64,000 nt of DNA from Gemmatales bacterium (GCA_026004675.1 BPJP01000009.1:124001-188000), one strand, 5' to 3'; counted from the first letter of the stretch, positions 9,144 to 17,381 are shown. The notes: generated from the sequence alone by a model not told the origin. Numbers and translations: made by a program.

Positions 9144-9596
9144 ATGGTAGATTCAGCGATGAAGAAACTGCATGCAGAGGCCGACAAGCAGTCGGTCCCC
9201 CAAGAAAAACTTCGCCCGCAAACACAAGGAGAAGCGGAAACCGCCATCAGCCGTCGGTTTATCCACTTTGAAAAAGTGAATACGGGGCGAGGTCCGCTCG
9301 AAACCCGAACTTACATCATGGACGACCTGGTGGTCGTGCGTCTCAAAGGAGTCCTGACACCCAGTGAGCAGCGGTTAGCTCAGGCTGCTGAGCGGGGAGT
9401 TTACCTCGTCAAGCAGGCGCGACTCGAATTGCTCAACAGTCAGCGCGCCGATGTGGAGCAAATCATTCGCGAAACTCTCGATGTCGGTGTCCGCAGCCTG
9501 TACACCGACATTTGCACGACCTGGGGCGAAAAGATCGTTGTCATCAGTCTCGACCAGCGACCTCAGTGGACGAAAGGAGAATACAAGCCGAAGTAA
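9144..9596 (+). CDS. DUF2294 (MpsC-like) protein
   Basis: The conserved core shows EAETAISRRFIHFEK, GRGPLETRTYIMDDLVVVRLKG and VLTPSEQRLAQ, then VYLVKQARLELL and a C-terminal IVVISLDQRPQ strand. These are the marks of DUF2294 proteins such as Bacillus YbcI, annotated as Na+-translocating system protein MpsC. In Bacillus the gene sits with MpsAB/DAB-type bicarbonate uptake genes, and here a carbonic-anhydrase-like gene and a SulP transporter follow. A role in inorganic carbon or cation-coupled transport is therefore plausible but inferred. The start is uncertain: the frame is open back to a TTG at 8976, and I use the ATG at 9144, which leaves an N-terminal extension of about 30 residues before the domain. 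Confidence 0.72.
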   Translation: MVDSAMKKLHAEADKQSVPQEKLRPQTQGEAETAISRRFIHFEKVNTGRGPLETRTYIMDDLVVVRLKGVLTPSEQRLAQAAERGVYLVKQARLELLNSQRADVEQIIRETLDVGVRSLYTDICTTWGEKIVVISLDQRPQWTKGEYKPK

Positions 9597-9722
9597 TTGG
9601 GAAAAAAAAGCGGGGTTGCCTGGCGGAAGCGCAGGGGAGAGCAACGCAACGTTGCTGGCTCGTGCGACTGCCTGGCCAACCGTAGCCGGCAAGCCCGGCA
9701 GGAGATCGAGCCTGCTGGGATG

Positions 9723-9764
9723 AGGCCGGAAGATCTTTTGTTCGAGGTCTTCCGGCCTTTTTTT
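9723..9764 (+). terminator. Rho-independent terminator ahead of carbonic-anhydrase-like gene
   Basis: AGGCCGGAAGA pairs with TCTTCCGGCCT across a short loop and is followed by a run of T. It ends only about 20 bases before the next start codon, which leaves almost no room for a separate promoter. It may therefore act as a conditional terminator rather than a plain operon end. Confidence 0.75.
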
Positions 9765-9784
9765 CTCTGACGTGGACCAAGACT

Positions 9785-10453
9785 ATGGCAGATCAATTCC
9801 AAGGAATCGTTTCGGGAGCAACCCGAGACGACCATTGCAACGCGAACGACTCTGACGTGCCTGTCCGCGGCTGGATGTTGACTTGTACGGAAGATTGTTT
9901 CGCGCCTCGTTATTTGGCGGACAAACTCCGGCCGGGGTATTGGACGATCAAGCGAATCGAAGGGTATGGTCTGGTTCCTTACGGTGCCGGCGATCTTTTG
10001 TTGCAGGAGGAAATCGACAATGCGATTGATTGTCTGGGTGTCCGCCAGCTAGTGGTTTGCGGACACTGGCCTTGCCACCATGTGGCACACCTGGCAGTCG
10101 AGGCAAACGAATGGGACCGGAGAGTGGAGTTCGAGGCCACCGGGCGCATTGCCGAGTGCATGCCTGGCAAGCAAATGAGGATTTACGTCGAACACCATCT
10201 GTGTCATCAACTGGTTCACCTGCAGACGTATCCGTCGGTAGCTTCGGCTCTCGCTCGCGGCTCGCTGGTATTGCAAGCGTGGCTTTATGACGGAATCGAG
10301 AATGAGTTCTTTTTTCCGGTTCAAGGTCCAGGGACCTTTCGCGGCCGGGTAGCGCTCCATCCGGATTACAACACGGGTTTGCGGTCAAAGGTACGCCGGT
10401 ATCCCTCATCGGCGCTGCCCTGTTTGGATCCGCGAGACCTCTATCTGGCATGA
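9785..10453 (+). CDS. Beta-carbonic-anhydrase-like protein with altered active site
   Basis: The 222-residue protein has the beta-class layout: a first cysteine motif after an MLT strand (residues 31-38), then VVCGHWPCHHV with the second pair of zinc ligands (His94, Cys97) after the LGVRQLVV strand. The first motif reads C34-T-E-D-C38 where active enzymes have C-x-D-x-R. The Asp-Arg dyad is therefore replaced (Asp to Glu, Arg to Cys), while the three zinc ligands remain possible. It may be a diverged enzyme, a bicarbonate sensor or a coupling protein. It lies 33 bases before the SulP gene, a common pairing of carbonic anhydrase with bicarbonate transporters. The start has no strong ribosome site. 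Confidence 0.72.
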   Translation: MADQFQGIVSGATRDDHCNANDSDVPVRGWMLTCTEDCFAPRYLADKLRPGYWTIKRIEGYGLVPYGAGDLLLQEEIDNAIDCLGVRQLVVCGHWPCHHVAHLAVEANEWDRRVEFEATGRIAECMPGKQMRIYVEHHLCHQLVHLQTYPSVASALARGSLVLQAWLYDGIENEFFFPVQGPGTFRGRVALHPDYNTGLRSKVRRYPSSALPCLDPRDLYLA

Positions 10454-10486
10454 TCGGATCAGCGAAACAAGTGCGGAGATGTGAAC

Positions 10487-12061
10487 ATGACTGAACAGAA
10501 CCATGCAAGGCGCGAAAATCGCTGGGAGACTTTGCGTGCCGACGTGCTCGCCTCGTTCGTTGTTTTTCTGGTCGCTCTGCCTCTTTGTATGGGAATCGCC
10601 ATCGCATCCGGTGCACCGCCTGCCGCCGGCATCTTGAGCGGGGTGATCGGAGGGCTTGTGGTTGCTTCGCTGGGCGGCTCCCCAATGCAGGTCAGCGGGC
10701 CGGCGAACAGCCTGATCGTTGTGGTGGCCATCGTGAACCAGCAATTCGGCCCCGAGGTATTGGCTGTGACCGTTTTCGCTGCCGGTGCTTTGCAGTTGCT
10801 TGCTGGCGCGCTCCGGCTTGGTCAATGGTTTCGGGCAGTTTCTCCGGCCGTGATCCATGGTCTGATGACCGGCTTCGCGATCATCATCTTCGCCAGTCAG
10901 TTCCATGTCATGCTGGATGACGCACCGCGGAGCACGGCTGTCGAGAATTTGTTGGCCATTCCGGTTGCACTGTATGACGGGTTCTTCCCCATCGATGGTT
11001 CGCCCCATCACTGGGCAGCGGCCATGGGAATGCTGACCGTATCTCTGTTGATCATCTGGCGCTGGCTGCCTGCACGTGTTCGTGCTGTTCCGGGTTCTTT
11101 GGTTGCGGTCGCCGCCGCGACTACCCTGGCGACTCTCTTGAATCTGCCGATCGCTCGCGTGCAGCTCCCGGACAGCCTGGATGGCATGGTTCGCCTGTTC
11201 GATCCCGCTTCTTTGACGCGCCTGGCTGAATGGCCAGTACTCGAGATCGCCCTGACAATCGCCTTTTTGGCCAGCATCGAAACGCTGCTTAGTGCCACGG
11301 CAGTCGATCAACTACATCAGGGACCGCGCACTCGTTACGATCGTGAGCTGGCGGCGCAAGGGGTCGGCAATATGTGTTGCGGTCTGCTTGGCGCGGTTCC
11401 CCTTACAGGCGTGATCATCCGCAGTGCTGCGAATGTGGCTGCTGGCGCACGCACACGTCTGTCCAGCATCTTGCACGGCGTTTGGCTTCTAGCTTTCGTG
11501 AGTTTGGCTCCGGGCGTCCTCGCTCTCATCCCCACGGCGTCTCTGGCGGCTGTTCTCGTCGTCGCAGTCGTCAAGCTCATCAACGTCAACGCCATAAGAC
11601 ATTGGTGGGCGAACGACCGCCTGAACCTGATCATTTACATGGCCACCGCCGGCGTGATCGTCTTCTGGGGAGTTTTGATCGGTGTGGCAGTGGGCATCGG
11701 TCTGTCGCTCTTCAAGTTGTTGTACATTTTCTCGCATCTGACGATTCACCAGCACACGGAAAATGGTCGGACGATTCTTCGACTTGAGGGGGCGGCCACC
11801 TTCATCCGCCTGCCAAAACTCGCCGCCGCCCTGGAAGCGGTTCCTCCCAATAGCGAATTGCATGTGCAAATCGATCAGATGACGTTCATCGACGATGCCT
11901 GCCTCGAACTGCTGAAAAGCTGGCACAAACAGCACGAGGCAACCGGCGGACGGCTGGTCATCGACTGGGATTCCTTGACTGCCAAAATCAACACCAGCAC
12001 GAACGGCACGCGGCGTCGCACGCAGATCGCAAGGGAGCCTTCGCGGGCGGCTTGTGCGTGA
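10487..12061 (+). CDS. SulP-family anion (probably bicarbonate/sulfate) transporter
   Basis: This inner-membrane permease of 524 residues has the usual SulP arrangement. The N-terminal WETLRADVLASFVVFLVALPL leads into 10-12 membrane segments including ASGAPPAAGILSGVIGG and GSPMQVSGPANSLIVVV (the substrate-binding TM1/TM3 region). A cytoplasmic STAS-like domain occupies about residues 425-495 (FIRLPKLAAALEAVPPNSEL, then MTFIDDACLELL). The ATG at 10487 is preferred over a GTG two codons upstream because GGAG lies nine bases before it. The carbonic-anhydrase-like gene upstream suggests bicarbonate as substrate, but sulfate cannot be excluded. Confidence 0.85.
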   Translation: MTEQNHARRENRWETLRADVLASFVVFLVALPLCMGIAIASGAPPAAGILSGVIGGLVVASLGGSPMQVSGPANSLIVVVAIVNQQFGPEVLAVTVFAAGALQLLAGALRLGQWFRAVSPAVIHGLMTGFAIIIFASQFHVMLDDAPRSTAVENLLAIPVALYDGFFPIDGSPHHWAAAMGMLTVSLLIIWRWLPARVRAVPGSLVAVAAATTLATLLNLPIARVQLPDSLDGMVRLFDPASLTRLAEWPVLEIALTIAFLASIETLLSATAVDQLHQGPRTRYDRELAAQGVGNMCCGLLGAVPLTGVIIRSAANVAAGARTRLSSILHGVWLLAFVSLAPGVLALIPTASLAAVLVVAVVKLINVNAIRHWWANDRLNLIIYMATAGVIVFWGVLIGVAVGIGLSLFKLLYIFSHLTIHQHTENGRTILRLEGAATFIRLPKLAAALEAVPPNSELHVQIDQMTFIDDACLELLKSWHKQHEATGGRLVIDWDSLTAKINTSTNGTRRRTQIAREPSRAACA

Positions 12062-12094
12062 TGGCCGCCTGGCGGGTTGGTCGGCAGAAACGGT

Positions 12095-13114
12095 TCAGCG
12101 TGGCTCGGAGGCGGCGAAAGATTCTTTATACCAGGAGATCGTCTTTTTCATGCCTTCGTCGAAGCCGACTGCCGGCTGGTAGCCAAGTTCACGTTTGGCT
12201 TTTTCGATGCTGAAATCGAGGTTGAGTTGCAGGAACTTGAATTGGGCGGGAGAAATCCACGGGTCTTTGCCTTTGGCGGTAAACCGGCGAATATGCCGAT
12301 GAATCAAAGCGACGATGATCGCCGCCAGCCAGCGTGGCAGTATTTGCTTGGACGTCGGCAGCCCCATCTCGCTGGCGATGGTATTGAAAAAATGTTCTTT
12401 GGTGATCCGTTCGCCGTCGGTGAGGTTATATATTTGGCCGACTGCTTTTGGATTTTCCGCGGCCAGGAAAACCGCGTCGACGAGATTACCGACGTAGATC
12501 GTGTTTTGCAGCCGTTTGTCCGCGCCGAGAAAGTGAATTTTGCCCCGCGTCATCCGCTGGATGATTCTGGGCAAAACCGCTCGGTCGCGTGGTCCGTAAA
12601 CAAAGCCAGGGCGCAGGATGACGATCGGCAACTTGCCTGCCTTGATGTAGTCCAGAACCAGTTTGTCGGCTTCGACTTTGGATTGGGTGTAGCCATCCAT
12701 ATGCCGATCGGGAAGCGGCTCGGTTTCGTCGGTGCCATAATGATGCCTTGCTTCGTAGACACCAAGCGAACTCATATGGATAAAGCGATGCAATGGGCGG
12801 ACCTGGTGCCGACGAACGCACGAGTCGAGAAAACGTTGCAGCGCCTCTACGTTGACTTTTCGGTATTCATCGGCGGGACCTCGGTCGCCCACTTTGGCTG
12901 CACAATGAACCACAACGTCGGCATCGGCTAAAGCCCGATCGTCGGTCTCTTTATCGCCGAATTGGCCTCGTACCAGCGACGCGCCGATCTGCTCCAGGAA
13001 GGCGACATCGCTGGTCGGTCGTACGAAGGCGCAAACGTCATGCCCGCGCGTCCGGCAGGCCTCGGCCACGTGTCCGCCGATGAATCCGCTGGCACCGGTA
13101 ATTAGATAACGCAT
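12095..13114 (-). CDS. NAD-dependent epimerase/dehydratase (extended SDR, 3-beta-HSD-like)
   Basis: The 339-residue protein begins MRYLITGASGFIGGHVAEA, with the extended-SDR NAD loop GASGFIG at residues 7-13. Catalytic Ser sits in FIHMSSLGVYE and the YxxxK pair in YTQSKVEADK. LRPGFVYGPRD is the usual substrate-domain motif. It resembles nucleoside-diphosphate-sugar epimerases and 3-beta-hydroxysteroid/hopanoid-type dehydrogenases; the substrate is not identifiable. The frame stays open 48 codons upstream into the preceding gene, but the ATG at 13114 fits the domain start. It is the last gene of a minus-strand run after the PQQ and ThuA genes. Confidence 0.82.
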   Translation of the reverse strand: MRYLITGASGFIGGHVAEACRTRGHDVCAFVRPTSDVAFLEQIGASLVRGQFGDKETDDRALADADVVVHCAAKVGDRGPADEYRKVNVEALQRFLDSCVRRHQVRPLHRFIHMSSLGVYEARHHYGTDETEPLPDRHMDGYTQSKVEADKLVLDYIKAGKLPIVILRPGFVYGPRDRAVLPRIIQRMTRGKIHFLGADKRLQNTIYVGNLVDAVFLAAENPKAVGQIYNLTDGERITKEHFFNTIASEMGLPTSKQILPRWLAAIIVALIHRHIRRFTAKGKDPWISPAQFKFLQLNLDFSIEKAKRELGYQPAVGFDEGMKKTISWYKESFAASEPR

Positions 13115-13173
13115 GCTCGGAGAAAAGGCGAAATTGGACGACGCAGTCGCCTTATGAACTACCTGTCTTATGG

Positions 13174-14082
13174 TTATTTGATGATTGCTGTTTTGTCCGC
13201 CGTTGGGAAGTTTTCGGGAATCGGAATGGTTACCTTGCCCGTGGCGGCCCATTCGCATGCCCGGCGAAAGATGGTGGCGAAGCCGACACAGCGCATGGCG
13301 ACCATTTCTTTCGAATCATTCTTGCCGACGTGACCCAGCACGGTGGTGACGACCCGGCCTTTGCCGTAGGGTATCCACCACAGCATCGGCTCATAGTAGC
13401 CGGTTCCGCGTTTCGTTTGATCGGAGAAAGCTATCGCCAAAACGTGCATGTCATTGGCTGGGCCACGCTGGCCGTGATACAGCTCGTCCCTGGTATGCAT
13501 CCAGCGCGAGGGCATGCCTTTGGTAATGGGATGTTCCTGGTCGATGACCACAACCTGGAACCCATGCTGCGGGCCGTGACCGGCGCCAGGACCTTTTCCG
13601 GGCGGCAGCTTGACTTCTTTTTGGTTCTTGTCAAAAGCCAATCGCCAACCGTCGCCGGGGCCTCGCCACAGCAAACCAGTCATCTTTTCGAATTCTTTCC
13701 AGCCGCGGTGGGCATTGTTGGCCGCGTGGACATTGACCAGGCCGCCCCCCTCGCGAATGAATCGCTCAAACGACTTCTGCACGGGTTCCGGCCAGGCAGG
13801 GCCATTGTAATTGCTTACAACGACATCGTATTTCGAGAAGTCAGGGTGCCATTTGGCCCACTCATCCTTCGCTGCCTTGCTGGCCGGGGTGGTCGAAACA
13901 TCGACCGTGAACTTCCCCGTTTCTTCGAGATATTTCCGCAAAAGGGGCGTGGTGTCTTTCCAATTGTGGTTATTGATGCCGTCGATGATCAAAACTTTGA
14001 TCTTTTCCGCAGCCAACGCATTGGCGGCAAACAGGATGGCGGCAGCCAAAGTCGCAAACAGAAAACGCCATGTTGCTTTCAT
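13174..14082 (-). CDS. Secreted ThuA-domain protein
   Basis: A signal peptide (MKATWRFLFATLAAAILFAANALA) is followed by a ThuA-like class I glutamine-amidotransferase fold: VLIIDGINNHNWKDTTPLLRK, then YDVVVSNYNGPAW, then FIREGGGLVNVHAANNA, and a WWIPYGKGRVVTTVLGH segment. ThuA proteins are linked to sugar (trehalose) metabolism in rhizobia and are abundant in planctomycetes. There they usually pair with sugar dehydrogenases or propellers, and the catalytic cysteine of true amidotransferases is absent. At 302 residues it is full length. It sits 54 bases after the PQQ-propeller gene on the same strand, so the two are probably co-transcribed. Confidence 0.85.
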   Translation of the reverse strand: MKATWRFLFATLAAAILFAANALAAEKIKVLIIDGINNHNWKDTTPLLRKYLEETGKFTVDVSTTPASKAAKDEWAKWHPDFSKYDVVVSNYNGPAWPEPVQKSFERFIREGGGLVNVHAANNAHRGWKEFEKMTGLLWRGPGDGWRLAFDKNQKEVKLPPGKGPGAGHGPQHGFQVVVIDQEHPITKGMPSRWMHTRDELYHGQRGPANDMHVLAIAFSDQTKRGTGYYEPMLWWIPYGKGRVVTTVLGHVGKNDSKEMVAMRCVGFATIFRRACEWAATGKVTIPIPENFPTADKTAIIK

Positions 14083-14136
14083 CGCTTCTCCTTCACAGCT
14101 TCACGGGCAAACGTATCCTGGTGCTTCGGAGATGAT

Positions 14137-15499
14137 CTACTCGGCTCCTAGTTCGACACAAACGATTTCTTTATCGTTGCGGGCAAACGCGGCCCGGTTG
14201 GCAAAGGCAGGGTGCGACCAGATGACAGGCCGCCCAGGCATCGTATCGGTCGGTTGAAGGATTTTAGCCCGGCTGAGTTCTTTATACCCTTTGGGAGTCA
14301 ATTCGGCGATGATCAATTCGCCGTGTTCATTGAACAAGAAAAAGCGGTTTTCATTTCGCACGAGAAACGCGTTTCCCCCAGCGCAGGGTTTTGCCGCCGG
14401 TAGCTTCGAGCGAACTCCATACCCGGTCGCCGTTGGCCGCTTTGATGCAACGAAGTTGTCCGTAACTGCAGATACCATAAATATAGTCGCCCACAAAAAA
14501 CGGCGTTGCCATGATAGCATGCAGGTCGGCGGTCTGCCTTTCGTTGCGACCTTTGCCACGCCAAAGAACGTCTGCTTTCGGCTCCTTCTTGTCCAGTTTC
14601 AGCATTAACGATCCATTGTAAAACGACGTCACAAACAACAAATCATCATGCAGCCTCGGCGTGGGAATCGTCAGTGCAGCCCGGACGACGAAAGGAACGC
14701 GCCAGTAGGGTTCTCCTGTTTCCGGGTTCAAACCGTTGACGGAAGTCGGCTCCCAAATGATGAGTTGTCTTGTCGCCCCTACTTGATAGATCATCGGTGG
14801 ACAATAGCCTTGCTGAGGCGCCGACAAGGCTTTCCAGACTTCCTTGCCGGTGTCCTTGTCGAAGGCGACCACCAGGCTGCCTTTTCCTCCGACCAGGCAA
14901 ATCAAGCGCTTGCCGTCAAGAAGTGGGTGGGCGGCAAATCCCCATAAGGGGACCTCGGCCCCATACTCTTTGGGAAAATTCTTCGACCAGATCACTTTGC
15001 CGGTTCGCGCTTCCAGACAGAAAAGGTCCCCCATGGTGCCGAGAGTGTAGACCTTACCGTCGGCAACGAGGGGCGTGGTCCTCGGTCCAAGCGGATAGCT
15101 GACGTCGTAAACGCAATCGTATTCGTGCCGCCACAGGATTTTGCCGGTCTTTTCATCCAGACACAAAATGCGTTCGCTACCCGGCACATTGCCTCGGCGA
15201 AATGGATTAGCCGGATTCTTCGCAGACGGAGCAAGAACACGATCCGTTATATAGACACAGCCCTCTGCGACAGCGGGGCCAGAGTAACCCGCCCGGATCG
15301 GCGTGCGCCAGCGAACTTTCGGACCTCCTTTGGGAAATTGCTTGATGATGCCGGTTTCACGCCAGACACCATCGCGCTGCGGCCCGAGCCATTGCGGCCA
15401 GTCGTCCCCACGGACCAGACCAGCGATGAGTAATCCCGCCGTTATGGCACCAAGTCTGCTCCACCTCGTCATTGGCCACCTCATCACGAAAACGCCCAT
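14137..15499 (-). pseudogene. PQQ-type beta-propeller protein, frameshifted near 3' end
   Basis: The first 375 or so residues read in one frame: signal/anchor, DWPQWLGPQRDGVWRE at the mature start, then repeated blades with motifs such as KTGKILWRHEY and KDTGKEVWKAL. The frame then stops soon after GGKTLRWG. The remaining blade continues one frame over from NAFLVRNENRF to IVCVELGAE and ends at 14137. Removing one base from the C5 run at 14375-14379 (G5 on the coding strand) restores WGNAFLVRN and a continuous protein of about 453 residues. The family is a secreted outer-membrane-assembly/PQQ-like propeller of unknown role. The start at 15499 has GAGGGG close upstream; ATGs at 15484 and 15472 are alternatives. 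Confidence 0.8.
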
Positions 15500-15593
15500 C
15501 GCCCCTCACCGAAGCGGCAAGGCTATCTTACAAAACAGTTCGCCGAAAAAGTCGCCCCTTTTTCGACGGCCAAAGTACAGGATCCATTCATTT

Positions 15594-15609
15594 TGTGACC
15601 ATTCTCACA
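15594..15609 (+). promoter_or_regulatory. CRP-type site TGTGA-N6-TCACA
   Basis: The sequence TGTGACCATTCTCACA matches the CRP consensus in both half-sites. Its centre is at 15601.5. A -10-like TAAGAT lies at 15631-15636 with no good -35. With a start near 15643 the site would be centred at about -41.5, the position of a class II CRP/FNR activator. The downstream gene encodes the UGA-containing HMA lipoprotein; the PQQ-propeller gene is divergent. Confidence 0.6.
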
Positions 15610-15659
15610 TCCGTTTTCCCAAACGTTTCGTAAGATAAACTCTGAAAGGAGGAAAAACT

Positions 15660-15992
15660 ATGCATCGCATCATGTTCATGGTCGCGCACTGCCTGATCGG
15701 CATGTTCGGCTTGCTGCTATTGGGTTGCGGCGAGGCTGACAAGAAAGCCGATCCAGCCAAGCTCGAAGGCACGAAGAAAGTGGTCGTATCCATCAGCGGC
15801 ATGAGCTGACGGTATTCCTGAACAGGACGCGCCGAAAAGGCGCTGACGTCTTTACCGTGGGTAAAGCAGGCTGAAGTGGACTTCAACAAGAAACAAGCCA
15901 CCGTCTACGTCGATCCAACCAAATTCGACGAAAAGAAACTGCTGGCTGCGTTGAGCGAAAAAGGGTTCGAAGCGGAAATCGTCAACAAATGA
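15660..15992 (+). CDS. HMA-domain lipoprotein with two in-frame UGA codons (putative selenoprotein)
   Basis: The ATG has a perfect AGGAGG seven bases upstream. The product starts with a lipoprotein signal (LLLLGC, Cys23 as lipidation site). An HMA domain follows: strand KVVVSISGMS, then codons 50 and 54 are both TGA (15807-15809 and 15819-15821), then AEKALTSLPWVKQAEVDF, KQATVYVDP and KLLAALSEKGFEAEIV up to TGA at 15990. In HMA proteins GMxC...C cysteines bind the metal. Here the two UGAs occupy these positions with a U-x3-U spacing, and flanking sequence stays in frame and well conserved on both sides. The simplest reading is a 110-residue di-selenocysteine metal-binding lipoprotein. Two nonsense mutations in a pseudogene are the alternative. 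Confidence 0.65.
15824..15852 (+). promoter_or_regulatory. SECIS-like hairpin after the in-frame UGAs
   Basis: GACGCGCC (15826-15833) pairs with GGCG and CGTC (15839-15842, 15847-15850) with a four-base bulge, leaving the apical loop GAAAA (15834-15838). The loop G lies about 25 bases after the first UGA and 13 after the second. Bacterial SECIS elements are hairpins in the coding region just after UGA with a G in the loop, so the first distance fits well and the second is short. Confidence 0.4.
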
Positions 15993-16032
15993 CGATTTCG
16001 GCTACAACGGCATCGGCGGCACACAATCCCGT

Positions 16033-16791
16033 ATGAAAGGTCGTGCTGACGGCGCCGACTGCCCCATGAGCACCATCGACAGGATTGCCCCTACAAAACG
16101 TCCGCAGGCGCGCCTTGCTGGCTACCAGCGATGGCGTGACCTGCTGTTTTTGCACTGGCGTGTCCCTGCCGACGTGGTACGTCATTTGGTGCCACAGCCC
16201 TTAGCGCTTGATCTGTGGGAAGACCAGGCGTACGTCGGCGTCGTACCCTTCCGCATGGAAGGAGTTCGTCCCCATTGGTGGCCCTCTTTCTTGGCGTTCA
16301 ACTTTCTGGAAACCAATTTACGCACCTACGTCCATTACGAGGGGCGGCCGGGAGTCTATTTCTTCTCGCTCGATGCCAATGCCCGTTTGCCCGTTTATGC
16401 GGCCCGCCTGACTTGGGGTTTGCCGTACCATTTTGCCCGCATGCGGATGACACTCGATGGCGACATCGTGTCATACGACACTCGCCGCGCTGGTTTCTCA
16501 AGCGCAAGCCATCGCGTCCGCTACCGGATCGGCGCGCCACTACCGCCATCCATTCCGGGATCGATCGAGTTTTTCCTGCTGGAGCGCTATTTGCTGTTTG
16601 TTGAAAGAAAGGGTCGGATTTACGTCGGCCAGGTACACCACGCTCCTTACCCCGCACAAGCGGCGACCGTTTTGGAGGTCGAAGACAACTTGATGGCAGC
16701 GGCTGGATTGCCCAGAGTCGCCGAACCACCAGTGTGCGCTCATTACGCTGCCGGCGTCGACGTTGAAGTTTTCGGCTTGAGACAAGTATAA
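16033..16791 (+). CDS. DUF2071 (YqjF-like) protein
   Basis: The 252-residue protein shows DUF2071 marks: a WRDLLFLHWRVPADVVRHLVP N-terminal helix, AYVGVVPFRMEGVRP, FLETNLRTYVHYEGRPG and VYFFSLDANARLPVYAAR, then LPYHFARM. The family has an acetoacetate-decarboxylase-like beta fold with no established biochemical activity. ATGs at 16033 and 16066 are both possible starts; neither has a strong ribosome site. It follows the UGA-containing lipoprotein by 40 bases and runs convergent with the zinc-ribbon gene. Confidence 0.8.
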   Translation: MKGRADGADCPMSTIDRIAPTKRPQARLAGYQRWRDLLFLHWRVPADVVRHLVPQPLALDLWEDQAYVGVVPFRMEGVRPHWWPSFLAFNFLETNLRTYVHYEGRPGVYFFSLDANARLPVYAARLTWGLPYHFARMRMTLDGDIVSYDTRRAGFSSASHRVRYRIGAPLPPSIPGSIEFFLLERYLLFVERKGRIYVGQVHHAPYPAQAATVLEVEDNLMAAAGLPRVAEPPVCAHYAAGVDVEVFGLRQV

Positions 16792-16817
16792 GCGAAAAGG
16801 TTGACCGGCCGGCATTC

Positions 16818-17381
16818 TTACTTGCTGAGAACGTCGGCCAGGATGAAATAAATCGTCCCCGCAAAACAAAGAAACACCAAACCGAATCCGCCGATCACGG
16901 CAGCCAGGACCAGCGCCTGGTTCTCGTTCTTCTTGCGTTTCTTTTTTCGTTTAGCGAGTCGTTCGTCGTCGTCTTCATCATCTTCATCTTCATCTGCATC
17001 TTCGACGGGGCGTTTCTTGCTTGCTTTTGCGGTCACCGGCTGGTCGTCTTCCTCTTTGGCAGCAGGTTTGGCCTTGCTGGTCGCTGCGGATGGGGTTTGT
17101 TCCTGCGGGGAAGCAGCGCTGGTTTCACCTTCAACGGCTTCATAGCCATCGTCCGGCACCGGCTCATAACCGCTGTCGTCCACAGGCTCGTAGTCGTCAT
17201 CGATGCTGACGGAGGGTTTCGTCTTCGGTTTGGACTGGGAAGCTGGTTTGGGCGTCGGCTTTTCTTCAGGAACGGCAAAAACCTTGCTGCATTTGGGACA
17301 TTTCACTTTCTTCCCTGGTGGCAAAGCACTGGCTGCTTTGAGGCTAGCACCGCAATGGGGACACTTCAGGACAGCTGCCAT
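16818..17381 (-). CDS. MJ0042-type zinc-ribbon membrane protein
   Basis: The 187-residue protein starts AAVLKCPHCGASLKA, and together with VKCPKCSKVF this gives a CxxC...CxxC zinc ribbon at residues about 7-35. A long low-complexity middle rich in Pro, Ala, Lys and repeated acidic YEPV/YEAVE units follows, then an acidic run and a basic KRKKKRKK stretch. A single C-terminal membrane helix (ALVLAAVIGGFGLVFLCFAGTIYF) ends the protein. The arrangement suggests a tail-anchored protein with its zinc ribbon in the cytoplasm; function is unknown. The start is placed at the ATG of the zinc-ribbon sequence rather than 29 codons upstream. Confidence 0.75.
   Translation of the reverse strand: MAAVLKCPHCGASLKAASALPPGKKVKCPKCSKVFAVPEEKPTPKPASQSKPKTKPSVSIDDDYEPVDDSGYEPVPDDGYEAVEGETSAASPQEQTPSAATSKAKPAAKEEDDQPVTAKASKKRPVEDADEDEDDEDDDERLAKRKKKRKKNENQALVLAAVIGGFGLVFLCFAGTIYFILADVLSK

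Noticed and set aside
10406..11311. Minus-strand frames opposite the SulP gene
   Set aside because: Low-complexity, Gln/Arg-rich translations opposite a clearly conserved transporter.
15660..15806. The lipoprotein gene as a 49-residue complete protein ending at the first UGA
   Set aside because: The domain clearly continues in the same frame past both UGAs, so truncation would leave only a signal and one strand.
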